A stretch of 64,000 nucleotides of DNA. It comes from Paenibacillus thermotolerans (lineage in GTDB: Bacteria; Bacillota; Bacilli; Paenibacillales; YIM-B00363). The stretch spans positions 272,004 to 336,003 of the forward strand of contig NZ_JAQZSG010000002.1 in the NCBI RefSeq assembly GCF_028745515.1, written 5' to 3'. Made by a program: the position numbers and the translations under genes. How positions within the stretch are numbered: the first letter of the stretch is position 1; every line of letters starts with the position of its first letter. The notes beneath the pieces were generated by a model that saw only the letters and a list, made by a program, of their open reading frames with translations, ran no database searches and was not told the origin of the DNA. Positions 7,777-15,045 of this stretch are shown one piece after another.

Positions 7777-9909
7777 GTGAGCATTCATCAGGAAGGGGAA
7801 ACTCGTAAGTTTACGGACCGGGAGCTTCTGCAAAAACTGGCGAAGTACGCGGCCCCTTACTGGGGGAAGTTTCTGATCTGCATGCTGCTGGCGTTCGTCG
7901 TCGTCGGCGCCGATCTCGGCCGAACGTACTTAATTAAGCTGACGATCGACGACCACATTAACGGCTACCGGCAGCCGATGGTTGCGGCGGATTCCGAGGA
8001 GCGGCTTCGCAGTCTCGGATTTGAGCCGCTCGAAGGTGCCGATGTGTTCGGGCGGTCTTATGCGCGAACGAAGGGCGCGGGGGCGACGCAAGACCAAGAC
8101 GGAAACGGTTTGCAGCAAGTGCAAATCGTGGAAATCGAAGGCCGGTCCTACATGGTGGAAGGCTGGCTGCCTGCCGAGCAGAGCGAAATCAAGCTGACCG
8201 AGCGCACGGACGACGGCGGTGGAAGCTATGAGGTTTCTTTGAAAGGCGCGGCCGCGCCGCTACCGGCTCGTTCGCTGACGGAGGAACAGGAGTCGGCGTT
8301 CCAGGCCGGCGATTATGCGGGAATATGGTTGCTGGGTGCGGTATTTTTAGCGGTGGTGATCGGCGCGGCTTTTTTGAGCATATGGCAAATGAACCTGCTT
8401 CAAGAAACCGGGCAAAGCATCCTGTACAAAATTCGCGACGACCTGTTCAGGCACTTAAGCCGCATGCACATGTCGTTCTATGACAGAAATTCGGCGGGCC
8501 GCATCGTCGTAAGGGTGACGCAGGATACGGAGTCGCTCAACAACTTGTTCACGCAAGTCATTGTGAACCTGCTGAAAGACATTCTCGTGCTGGTCGGCAT
8601 TATCGGCGTCATGCTGCACATGAGCGTGAATCTGACGCTGCTGACGTTTATCGTGCTGCCGTTTCTGGCCGGCTTGACGTTCTGGTACAACCACGTCATC
8701 CGTGCTGCGCAGCGCCGCACGAGAGCGCTCCTCTCGCGGCTCAACTCGTTTCTTGCGGAAAACTTGTCCGGCATGCGCATTACGCAGCTGTTCGTACGCG
8801 AACGGAAGCAGTGGGAGCAGTTCAACGAGCTGAACGAAGCGCATTACAAGGCGGGGATGCGGGGCACGGTCATCAACTCCGTGTTCCAGCCGGCGATCGG
8901 CTTGATCGGCAACTTTGCGGTGGCGATGCTGCTGTGGTACGGCGGCATCCGGGTGCTGGACGGGACGCTGACGTTCGGGGTCGTATTTGCGTTCACGATC
9001 TATGTGCGGCAGTTTTTTAACCCGCTCCTAAGCCTTGCGGAAAAATACAGCCAAGTCCAGATGGCGATGGTCGGCGCGGAGCGGATTTTCGACCTGCTGT
9101 CCGAAAAGCCGGCGATCGTCGACAAGCCGAACCCGGTGCGGCTTCCCGAGCACGGCGTTCGCGGAGAAATCACTTTCGAACATGTTTGGTTCGCCTACAA
9201 TGAAGAGGACTGGGTGCTCAAGGACGTCTCGTTCAAAATCCGCCCTGGCGAAACGACGGCGTTCGTCGGCGCGACAGGCGCGGGGAAGAGCTCGATTATT
9301 CAGCTCATCAACCGGTTTTACGATATACAGAAAGGGCGCATTTTACTCGACGGCATCGATATTCGGGACATTGCGCTCGAAGATTTGCGGAAGGCGGTCG
9401 GTATCGTGCAGCAGGACGTGTTCCTGTTTACGGGTTCGATCGCAGACAATGTGCGCTTGAACGAAATGTCGATTACGGATGAGGATGTGCGGGAGGCGGC
9501 CCGGCAGGTCCGCATGGACGGCTTTATCCGCTCGCTCCCGGACGGTTACGGCACGCTGCTCGGCGAGAGAGGCGTCACGCTGTCGCTCGGGCAGCGCCAG
9601 CTGCTTTCGTTCGCGCGGGCCATCGTGTTCAAGCCGCAGGTGCTGATTCTGGATGAGGCGACCTCCAATATCGACACGGAAACCGAACTGGTCGTGCAGA
9701 AGGCGCTTGCGGACATAAGCGTCGGCCGTACCACGCTAATCGTTGCGCACCGGCTGTCGACGATCCAGCATGCCGACCAAATCGTCGTCATGCATAAGGG
9801 CAAGGTGCGGGAAATCGGCAACCACAACCAGCTGCTTGCGCAGGAGGGGTATTACTACCGTCTGCATCAGCTGCAGTTTAAGGATAAAGGCGTTACGCTT
9901 TCGGGGTAA
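7777..9909 (+). CDS. bmrD: Heterodimeric multidrug ABC exporter, BmrD-like half with extracellular insert
   Basis: 710 residues. Between the first helix (about 28-50) and the second (about 185-205) is an extra 120-130 residue hydrophilic segment, matching the extracellular domain that distinguishes BmrD from ordinary half exporters. Nucleotide-binding domain: Walker A GATGAGKSS, signature LSLGQRQLLSFARA (Gly replaced by Leu), Walker B VLILDEATSNID with intact Glu, and AHRLST. The altered signature here faces the degenerate Walker site of the BmrC-like protein, while the canonical site is built from this Walker B and the partner's LSGGQ. GTG start with GGAGGTCGGGAG upstream, directly after the partner's stop codon. 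Confidence 0.87.
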   Translation: MSIHQEGETRKFTDRELLQKLAKYAAPYWGKFLICMLLAFVVVGADLGRTYLIKLTIDDHINGYRQPMVAADSEERLRSLGFEPLEGADVFGRSYARTKGAGATQDQDGNGLQQVQIVEIEGRSYMVEGWLPAEQSEIKLTERTDDGGGSYEVSLKGAAAPLPARSLTEEQESAFQAGDYAGIWLLGAVFLAVVIGAAFLSIWQMNLLQETGQSILYKIRDDLFRHLSRMHMSFYDRNSAGRIVVRVTQDTESLNNLFTQVIVNLLKDILVLVGIIGVMLHMSVNLTLLTFIVLPFLAGLTFWYNHVIRAAQRRTRALLSRLNSFLAENLSGMRITQLFVRERKQWEQFNELNEAHYKAGMRGTVINSVFQPAIGLIGNFAVAMLLWYGGIRVLDGTLTFGVVFAFTIYVRQFFNPLLSLAEKYSQVQMAMVGAERIFDLLSEKPAIVDKPNPVRLPEHGVRGEITFEHVWFAYNEEDWVLKDVSFKIRPGETTAFVGATGAGKSSIIQLINRFYDIQKGRILLDGIDIRDIALEDLRKAVGIVQQDVFLFTGSIADNVRLNEMSITDEDVREAARQVRMDGFIRSLPDGYGTLLGERGVTLSLGQRQLLSFARAIVFKPQVLILDEATSNIDTETELVVQKALADISVGRTTLIVAHRLSTIQHADQIVVMHKGKVREIGNHNQLLAQEGYYYRLHQLQFKDKGVTLSG

Positions 9910-9960
9910 GGATTGAGGCAAGGATTCGATCGAAAAAATGATTCGCGGGAGACGGTACTT

Positions 9961-10356
9961 GTGTTCGAACGATTGAAGGCATGGGCGAAAAGGTTGAAGA
10001 AGCAGCTGTTCGCGCTATACTTGGCGGCTCGCAGGAAGGATGTGCCATGGTATGCCAAAGCGGCGGCCGTAGCGGTTGCGGCGTATGCGTTCAGCCCGAT
10101 CGACCTCATTCCCGACTTTATCCCGGTGCTCGGGTACTTGGACGATGTCATTCTTGTTCCGCTTGGCATTGCGCTCGTCGTGAAGCTGATTCCGCCGGCG
10201 GTTTTGGAGGAGTGCCGGCGGGAAGCGGAACGTCTGATTGCAACGGGAAGCAAGAAGCCTGTCAATTGGATCGGCGGAGCGGTCATTGTTGCGATATGGG
10301 CCGCGGTGATATTGTACGTCGGGTGGTTTGTTTACCGGCGTCTGCAACTCGGATGA
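9961..10356 (+). CDS. DUF1232 (YkvA-like) small membrane protein
   Basis: 131 residues. The core KDVPWYAKAAAVAVAAYAFS, PIDLIPDFIPVLGYLDDVI is the DUF1232 signature (S-P-x-D-L-I-P-D). It is followed by a second hydrophobic stretch, and a C-terminal helix IGGAVIVAIWAAVILYVGWF. The GTG at 9961 is chosen for its GGGAG 9 nt upstream. It lies about 50 bp after bmrD and 17 bp before glycerate kinase. DUF1232 proteins have no established biochemical function. Confidence 0.85.
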   Translation: MFERLKAWAKRLKKQLFALYLAARRKDVPWYAKAAAVAVAAYAFSPIDLIPDFIPVLGYLDDVILVPLGIALVVKLIPPAVLEECRREAERLIATGSKKPVNWIGGAVIVAIWAAVILYVGWFVYRRLQLG

Positions 10357-10373
10357 AGGAGGTACGGGTGAAT

Positions 10374-11528
10374 ATGAAAATCGTGCTGGCTCCCGATAAG
10401 TTTAAGGGGAGTCTTTCTTCTATAGAGGCCGCTGAGGCGCTCGAGCGGGGCGTCCTTCGCGCGGCACCTTACGCCGAAGTGATTCGGGTGCCGATGGCGG
10501 ACGGCGGGGAAGGGACCGTTGAGGCGCTGGTTTCCGCTACCGGGGGGGAATGGCGTACCCGGCTTGTGACGGGGCCTATGGGCGAGAAGGTGGAGGCTCG
10601 CTACGGGGTGCTTGGCGGCGGCGGGACCGCGGTCATCGAGATGGCTGCGGCATCGGGCTTGGCGCTTGTGCCTCCGGAGGTACGGGATGTGTCGGCGGCG
10701 ACGACGTACGGAACGGGAGAGCTGATTCGGAGCGCGGTGTTGGAGGATGGCTGCCGCAAAATCATTCTCGGGCTAGGCGGCAGCGCGACGAACGACGGCG
10801 GCGTCGGCATGGCGCAGGCGCTGGGCGTGCGGTTTACGGATGCGGACGGGACCGAGATCGGGTTCGGCGGGGGCGGGCTGGCGCGGATTGCCGCGATCGA
10901 TGTTTCCGAAGCTGCGGCGCTGCTTGACGGGGTTGAGATCGTCGCGGCGTGCGACGTGACGAACCCGCTGTACGGCCCGTCGGGTGCGGCGTTTGTTTAC
11001 GGGCCGCAGAAGGGCGGCAGCGGCGATGAGCTGGAGCGGCTCGACCGCGGGCTGCAGTGGCTCGCCGCGAAGGTGCGCGAGCAGCTTGGAATTGACGCCG
11101 CCGAGCTGCCGGGCGCCGGAGCGGCCGGCGGATTGGGCTACGGCGCGATCGTGTTTTTAGGCGCGGAGCTTCGCCGCGGCGTGGAGCTGGTGGCGGACGC
11201 CGCGCGGCTGCCGTCGCTGCTTGCCGGCGCATCGTTGGTGCTGACCGGAGAGGGCAGGACGGATGCGCAATCGGCGAGCGGCAAGGTGCCGCAAGGGGTC
11301 GCTTGCGCGGCGCGCGCCGCGGGCGTGCCGGCCGTGTGCGTCTCGGGCGGCGTCGAGCCTGGAGCGGAGGCGCTGTACGAGCACGGGATGACCGCGCTGT
11401 TCAGCATAGCGGACGGTCCTTTGCCGCTCGACGAAGCGATCGCCCGTGCGCCCGAGCTGCTTGAGCGGGCCGCGGAAAACGTAGTGCGGTTGTTTATGAG
11501 CAGGGGGGGCGGCGCTGTCCGGCGTTAG
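10374..11528 (+). CDS. glxK: Glycerate kinase (GlxK/GarK family)
   Basis: 384 residues. Phosphorylates D-glycerate to a phosphoglycerate for entry into glycolysis. Motifs: N-terminal MKIVLAPDKFKGSLSS, MADGGEGTV, the ATTYGTGELI segment, GLGGSATNDGGVGM (glycine-rich nucleotide-binding loop), DVTNPLYGPSGAA and the C-terminal LTGEGRTDAQSASGK. Length is standard. AAGGAGGT precedes it; a GTG at 10368 is an alternative start two codons upstream, but the conserved N-terminus begins at the ATG. The stop codon overlaps that of the convergent PNPOx gene by 2-3 bp. Confidence 0.93.
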   Translation: MKIVLAPDKFKGSLSSIEAAEALERGVLRAAPYAEVIRVPMADGGEGTVEALVSATGGEWRTRLVTGPMGEKVEARYGVLGGGGTAVIEMAAASGLALVPPEVRDVSAATTYGTGELIRSAVLEDGCRKIILGLGGSATNDGGVGMAQALGVRFTDADGTEIGFGGGGLARIAAIDVSEAAALLDGVEIVAACDVTNPLYGPSGAAFVYGPQKGGSGDELERLDRGLQWLAAKVREQLGIDAAELPGAGAAGGLGYGAIVFLGAELRRGVELVADAARLPSLLAGASLVLTGEGRTDAQSASGKVPQGVACAARAAGVPAVCVSGGVEPGAEALYEHGMTALFSIADGPLPLDEAIARAPELLERAAENVVRLFMSRGGGAVRR

Positions 11529-12151
11529 TCTGTTTGCCGGTTATGGTGCGGGCAATATTTTTTCATCAGCTCGATCGTCTCCGCATCCAAGTCTCGGTCT
11601 CGTTCGCCGAGCCCCGTCATAATATGCTCCGCTTTGGCTTTCGGGAAATTTTGCCCGAATTTGAATTTTGCCGTCATTTCCTTCACGGCGATTTTGATGA
11701 CGGCGACGCCCGCAATTTGCGGCTTGTACTTCGGATGGTCGGCGCGGATCGGCTCGTAACCGCCCTCCGGCTGCAGCTTTTCCATGAACGCGGAAAGGGC
11801 GGCGGCTTTCTCCGCGGGATCCTCTACGATTGAGGCTTCGCCGCGGGCGACGACCGATTTGAAGAAGGCGGTCGCGGGACAAGCCAGCACCGGATCGCTC
11901 CAATAAGACGGGATGATGCCGTATTCCTTGGCAACCGTGAAGGTGACCTTCGAATGCTGCTTGAGATCGGACATTTTTTGGCCGATTTTGCTGCCGTGCA
12001 TGTAGAAGTTGCCGTCCGCATAAACGAAGTTAAGGGGCGTAATGTGCGGGTAGCCGTCGTCGCCGATCGTTCCCAGAAAGCCGAAGGTCATTTCCCTTAG
12101 AAATTCCTCAACCTCTTGTTCGTTCCCTACTGTAAACTCTTTTCTTCTCAT
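11525..12151 (-). CDS. Pyridoxamine 5'-phosphate oxidase-like FMN-binding split-barrel protein
   Basis: 208 residues. N-terminal split-barrel pattern: EVEEFLREMTFGFLGTIGDD, GYPHITPLNFVYADGNFYMH, then VTFTVAKEY and SVVARGEASIVEDP. It belongs to the broad PNPOx-like/heme-utilisation group, not to true PdxH, since the PLP-binding C-terminus of PdxH is not visible. The ATG at 12151 is chosen because the conserved domain starts 10 residues later; the frame upstream is AT-rich promoter DNA. Divergent from a MocR-type regulator with two direct repeats between, the usual arrangement when such a regulator controls a vitamin B6-linked gene. Confidence 0.85.
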   Translation of the reverse strand: MRRKEFTVGNEQEVEEFLREMTFGFLGTIGDDGYPHITPLNFVYADGNFYMHGSKIGQKMSDLKQHSKVTFTVAKEYGIIPSYWSDPVLACPATAFFKSVVARGEASIVEDPAEKAAALSAFMEKLQPEGGYEPIRADHPKYKPQIAGVAVIKIAVKEMTAKFKFGQNFPKAKAEHIMTGLGERDRDLDAETIELMKKYCPHHNRQTD

Positions 12152-12200
12152 CTCGTTTTGTCGCTCCCCCGTTTTTGTTTGAAAATCATTGTAGTTCCAT

Positions 12201-12301
12201 AATTGACAATAAAAAAGATCCAATTTCGATAACTTTTTATAGTCCATTTTTAATTGACAATAAAATAGAACCGATTTAGATTGATTTTTATAGACCAATT
12301 T
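12201..12301. promoter_or_regulatory. Two tandem imperfect 51-bp direct repeats, probable MocR operator
   Basis: Repeat 1 (12201-12250) and repeat 2 (12252-12301) share about 40 of 50 positions, including AATTGACAATAAAA at the start and TTTTTATAG-CCA at the end. They fill the space between the divergent PNPOx-like and MocR genes. Each contains TTGACA; the one at 12254 has a weak TAGATT 17 bp downstream and could drive the MocR gene. On the opposite strand each repeat reads TGG-CTATAAAAA. Paired direct repeats in the divergent promoter are the known binding layout for several MocR proteins. Confidence 0.7.
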
Positions 12302-12328
12302 GGAGTCGAGGCGGCGATTGGCTTGGAT

Positions 12329-13885
12329 ATGCTGGCGCTTTACGATACGTATTCAACGATTTATAAGCAGAAATATTTGGCGTTATATCACGCGCTGCGG
12401 GAGGCGATCGTCGGCGGGGCGCTGGCCGAAGGCGAGCGGCTGCCTTCCAGCCGGTCGTTCGCCGGCGCTTACGGCTTGTCCCGAGGGACGGTGAGCCTCG
12501 CATATGATATGCTGGCGGAGGAAGGATATGTTATCCGCGGCGTGGGGAGCGGTACGTATGCGGCGTTTCGCGGCGGCGGGGCCGGCGCGGACGCGGTTGC
12601 GGGTGCTGCGGCAGCCGGCGGAGCGGATGCGGCTGAGGAGGCTGCGGCTCCGGCGGCGCCGTCCGTGCCGATGTCCGCCTGGGCCCAGCGGCTCGCGCGA
12701 ATGCGGCTGCGTGAAGCCGCGCAGCCGGGTGCGACGGTGAATTTCTCCACCGTCGGGTTGGACACCGCCGCATTCCCGGCGGCGGAGTGGAACCGGGCCG
12801 TCTTCGCGGCGGCCCGCAGCAGCGGCGTCGGAGGCTACGACGCCTTCATCGCGCAAGGGTACCGGCCCTTGCGCGAAGCGATCGCGCGCCATCTCGGGCG
12901 CACGCGGGGCATTGCGACGACGGCGGAGCACGTCGTCGTCGTCAACGGCTCGATGCAGGCGCTGGCGCTGCTCGTGCAATTGCTCGTCGACCCCGGAGAC
13001 CCGGTCGTCGTCGAGCACCCGGGCTTCTCCGGAACGTCCCGCGCCGTTGAGGCGGCGGGCGGCGTTCCGCTGCTCGCCCCGGTGGACGCCCAAGGCATCG
13101 TGCCAGCGCCTTGGGACGCCCGCGTGCTCGTCGTGACGCCGAACCGCCAGTTCCCGACCGGCGCCGTGCTGCCGCTCGAGCGCCGCCAGCAGCTGCTGCG
13201 CTGGGCTGCCGAGCGCGGCGCCGTCATTATCGAGGACGATTACGACAGCGAGTTTCGGCACGGCGGCCGTCCGCTCGAACCTTTGAAGTCGGTCGATCGG
13301 GAGGGGCGGGTCGTGTTTGTGGGAACCTTTTCGCGGACGTTGTTTACGGGGCTTCGGCTCGGCTACGCAGTGGTGCCGGATTCGCTGCTTGATTTGTTCG
13401 TTAAGCTGAAGCAGCTGTATGAGCCGCATCCTTCGGGTGCGACGGAGCAGCGGGCGCTTGCGTCCTTTATGAGCGGGGGGCATTATGAGCGGCACTTGCG
13501 CCGGATGAAGCGGATATACAGCGCCAAGTACGAAACGATGTACGGCTTATTCCGCGAACGGCTGTCGGATTGGTTCGACCCTCGGCCCCAGGATGCGGGC
13601 TTGCATCTGTATTGCCTCTGCCGCAAGCCTCATGAGGAGTATCGGCGCTTGACCGAGCGATGCCGGGAAAGGGGCGTGACTTGGGCGGACGTTTCCTTCC
13701 GGAGAGAAGGGGAGACCGTAACCGCAGCATGCTTCGGATTTGCGGGCTTGTCTCCGGCTCAAATCAAGCTCGGGGTGGAGATCATTCGCGAGGAAGGGGC
13801 ATGCTCCGAGAGCGGTCCGGCTGAAATCATGTCCGATTCCGAATGCGCAATACAACAATTTATAGGTTCAGGGAGCAACCGATGA
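12329..13885 (+). CDS. MocR-family regulator (GntR HTH fused to aminotransferase-like domain)
   Basis: 518 residues. Winged helix at about 10-85 (YHALREAIVGGALAEGERLP, SRSFAGAYGLSRGTVSLAYD), an Ala/Gly-rich linker at about 90-130, then a fold-type I aminotransferase domain (NFSTVGLDTAAFP, VVVNGSMQALALLVQLLVDP, IIEDDYDSEFRHGGRPLEPL, GTFSRTLFTGLRLGYAVVP). In this family the Schiff-base lysine normally sits in GTFSK; here the codon is CGG (Arg). ATG at 12329 gives the usual start shortly before the HTH. The TGA overlaps the ATG of the following response regulator (ATGA). Confidence 0.88.
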   Translation: MLALYDTYSTIYKQKYLALYHALREAIVGGALAEGERLPSSRSFAGAYGLSRGTVSLAYDMLAEEGYVIRGVGSGTYAAFRGGGAGADAVAGAAAAGGADAAEEAAAPAAPSVPMSAWAQRLARMRLREAAQPGATVNFSTVGLDTAAFPAAEWNRAVFAAARSSGVGGYDAFIAQGYRPLREAIARHLGRTRGIATTAEHVVVVNGSMQALALLVQLLVDPGDPVVVEHPGFSGTSRAVEAAGGVPLLAPVDAQGIVPAPWDARVLVVTPNRQFPTGAVLPLERRQQLLRWAAERGAVIIEDDYDSEFRHGGRPLEPLKSVDREGRVVFVGTFSRTLFTGLRLGYAVVPDSLLDLFVKLKQLYEPHPSGATEQRALASFMSGGHYERHLRRMKRIYSAKYETMYGLFRERLSDWFDPRPQDAGLHLYCLCRKPHEEYRRLTERCRERGVTWADVSFRREGETVTAACFGFAGLSPAQIKLGVEIIREEGACSESGPAEIMSDSECAIQQFIGSGSNR

Positions 13886-15015
13886 AAATAATTCTTGTAG
13901 ATGACGAGAGGCTTGCTTTGAATTATCTCGAGCATCAGCTCCAAAAAATAGCGGATGTTCGCATTGTGGGGAAGTTCGACGATCCGATTGCGGGTAAGGA
14001 AAGCATTCTTCGCGAAGATGTCGATGTGGCGTTCCTGGATATCCAAATGCTTGAAACGAACGGAATTGAGCTGGCCGAACAAATATTGGAGCACAAGCCT
14101 AAACTAAATATAGTGTTTGTAACGGCCTATAACGATTATGCCATTCAAGCGTTCGAGCTGAATGCGCTGGATTACGTGCTGAAGCCGGTCGGTACGGAAC
14201 GTTTATTGAAAACCATACAGCGAATCCAAGAGCGTCTCGGGGAAGCGTCCGCCGCTTCGCGGCCGAAAGTAAAAAACATTCAATTGAAAATGTTTCAGCA
14301 TATATCCATTCAGTCCGAAGAACATCATTTCGCAACGATTCGTTGGCGCACGACCAAAGCTCAGGAGCTGTTTCTGTATTTGCTTCAAAACCGGGAGCAG
14401 CTTGTTCGGAAGTCTGCGTTGATCGAATTGCTTTGGCCCGAATTCGAGCCTGGCAAGGCCTATTCGCATTTATATACGGCGGTTTATCACGTTCGGAAAA
14501 CGTTGGAACCATACGGCGCTTATATCAAAATAGCGAATGCGACGGAAGGGTATATTTTGCATACTGAGCATGTGCTGATCGATGTGGAGGAATGGGAGCA
14601 GCGTATCCAATCGGGACCGCCGGTAACCGCCGAAACAATTGATCATTACGAGAGGGTCATGGTTCTGTACGCAGGAGATTATTTGCAGGGATTTGATTAC
14701 TGGTGGGCGGAGAGCGAGCGCCAGCGGTTAAAAATACTATGGCTCCGCATGTCCTTCCGTTTGGCCGAATGGTATGTTTCTTGCGGCCGGCGGGAGAAAG
14801 CGATGGAGAAGTATCTCGAAATATGCGACCGGTATCCGCAAGCGGAAGAAGCGCATTTCGCCTTGATGAAACTGTTTTCCGCAATGAATAATCACTTATT
14901 GGTGCATCGTCAGTATCGTTTGCTGACAACCGTGCTAATGGAAGAAATAAACGAGAAGCCGAGCCCGTACATTACCGAATGGTATAATCGTTGGAATCAA
15001 GAAACTAAGGAATGA
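13882..15015 (+). CDS. Response regulator with REC and SARP-type (winged helix plus BTAD) output
   Basis: 377 residues. REC domain 1-120: DD at 7-8, phospho-acceptor Asp53 in FLDIQM, VTAYND and LKPV with the conserved Lys. Then a winged helix (RTTKAQELFLYLLQN, ALIELLWPEFEPGKAYSHLY, AVYHVRKTL) and a TPR-like bacterial transcriptional activation domain (ETIDHYERVMVLYAGDYLQG, SFRLAEWYVSCGRREKAMEK). AGGGAG lies just upstream of the ATG. It begins inside the MocR stop codon yet is more AT-rich than that gene. It converges on the hybrid kinase gene, whose product is the likely phosphodonor; the giant SLH protein beyond is a candidate target (inference). Confidence 0.9.
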   Translation: MKIILVDDERLALNYLEHQLQKIADVRIVGKFDDPIAGKESILREDVDVAFLDIQMLETNGIELAEQILEHKPKLNIVFVTAYNDYAIQAFELNALDYVLKPVGTERLLKTIQRIQERLGEASAASRPKVKNIQLKMFQHISIQSEEHHFATIRWRTTKAQELFLYLLQNREQLVRKSALIELLWPEFEPGKAYSHLYTAVYHVRKTLEPYGAYIKIANATEGYILHTEHVLIDVEEWEQRIQSGPPVTAETIDHYERVMVLYAGDYLQGFDYWWAESERQRLKILWLRMSFRLAEWYVSCGRREKAMEKYLEICDRYPQAEEAHFALMKLFSAMNNHLLVHRQYRLLTTVLMEEINEKPSPYITEWYNRWNQETKE

Positions 15016-15035
15016 ACCCGCGCTGTTCATTCCTT
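15007..15035. terminator. Bidirectional terminator hairpin between convergent regulator and kinase genes
   Basis: AAGGAATGAAC (15007-15017) and GTTCATTCCTT (15025-15035) form a perfect 11-bp stem with a 7-nt loop. T-rich sequence follows on the plus strand (AATTCAAGTTTTATT) and AGTTTC on the minus strand. The response regulator stop codon is within the 5' arm. Confidence 0.7.
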
Positions 15036-15045
15036 AATTCAAGTT

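Noticed and set aside
9981..10373. 5' extension of the glycerate kinase frame
   Set aside because: It overlaps the DUF1232 gene in another frame; the conserved kinase N-terminus and RBS place the start at 10374.
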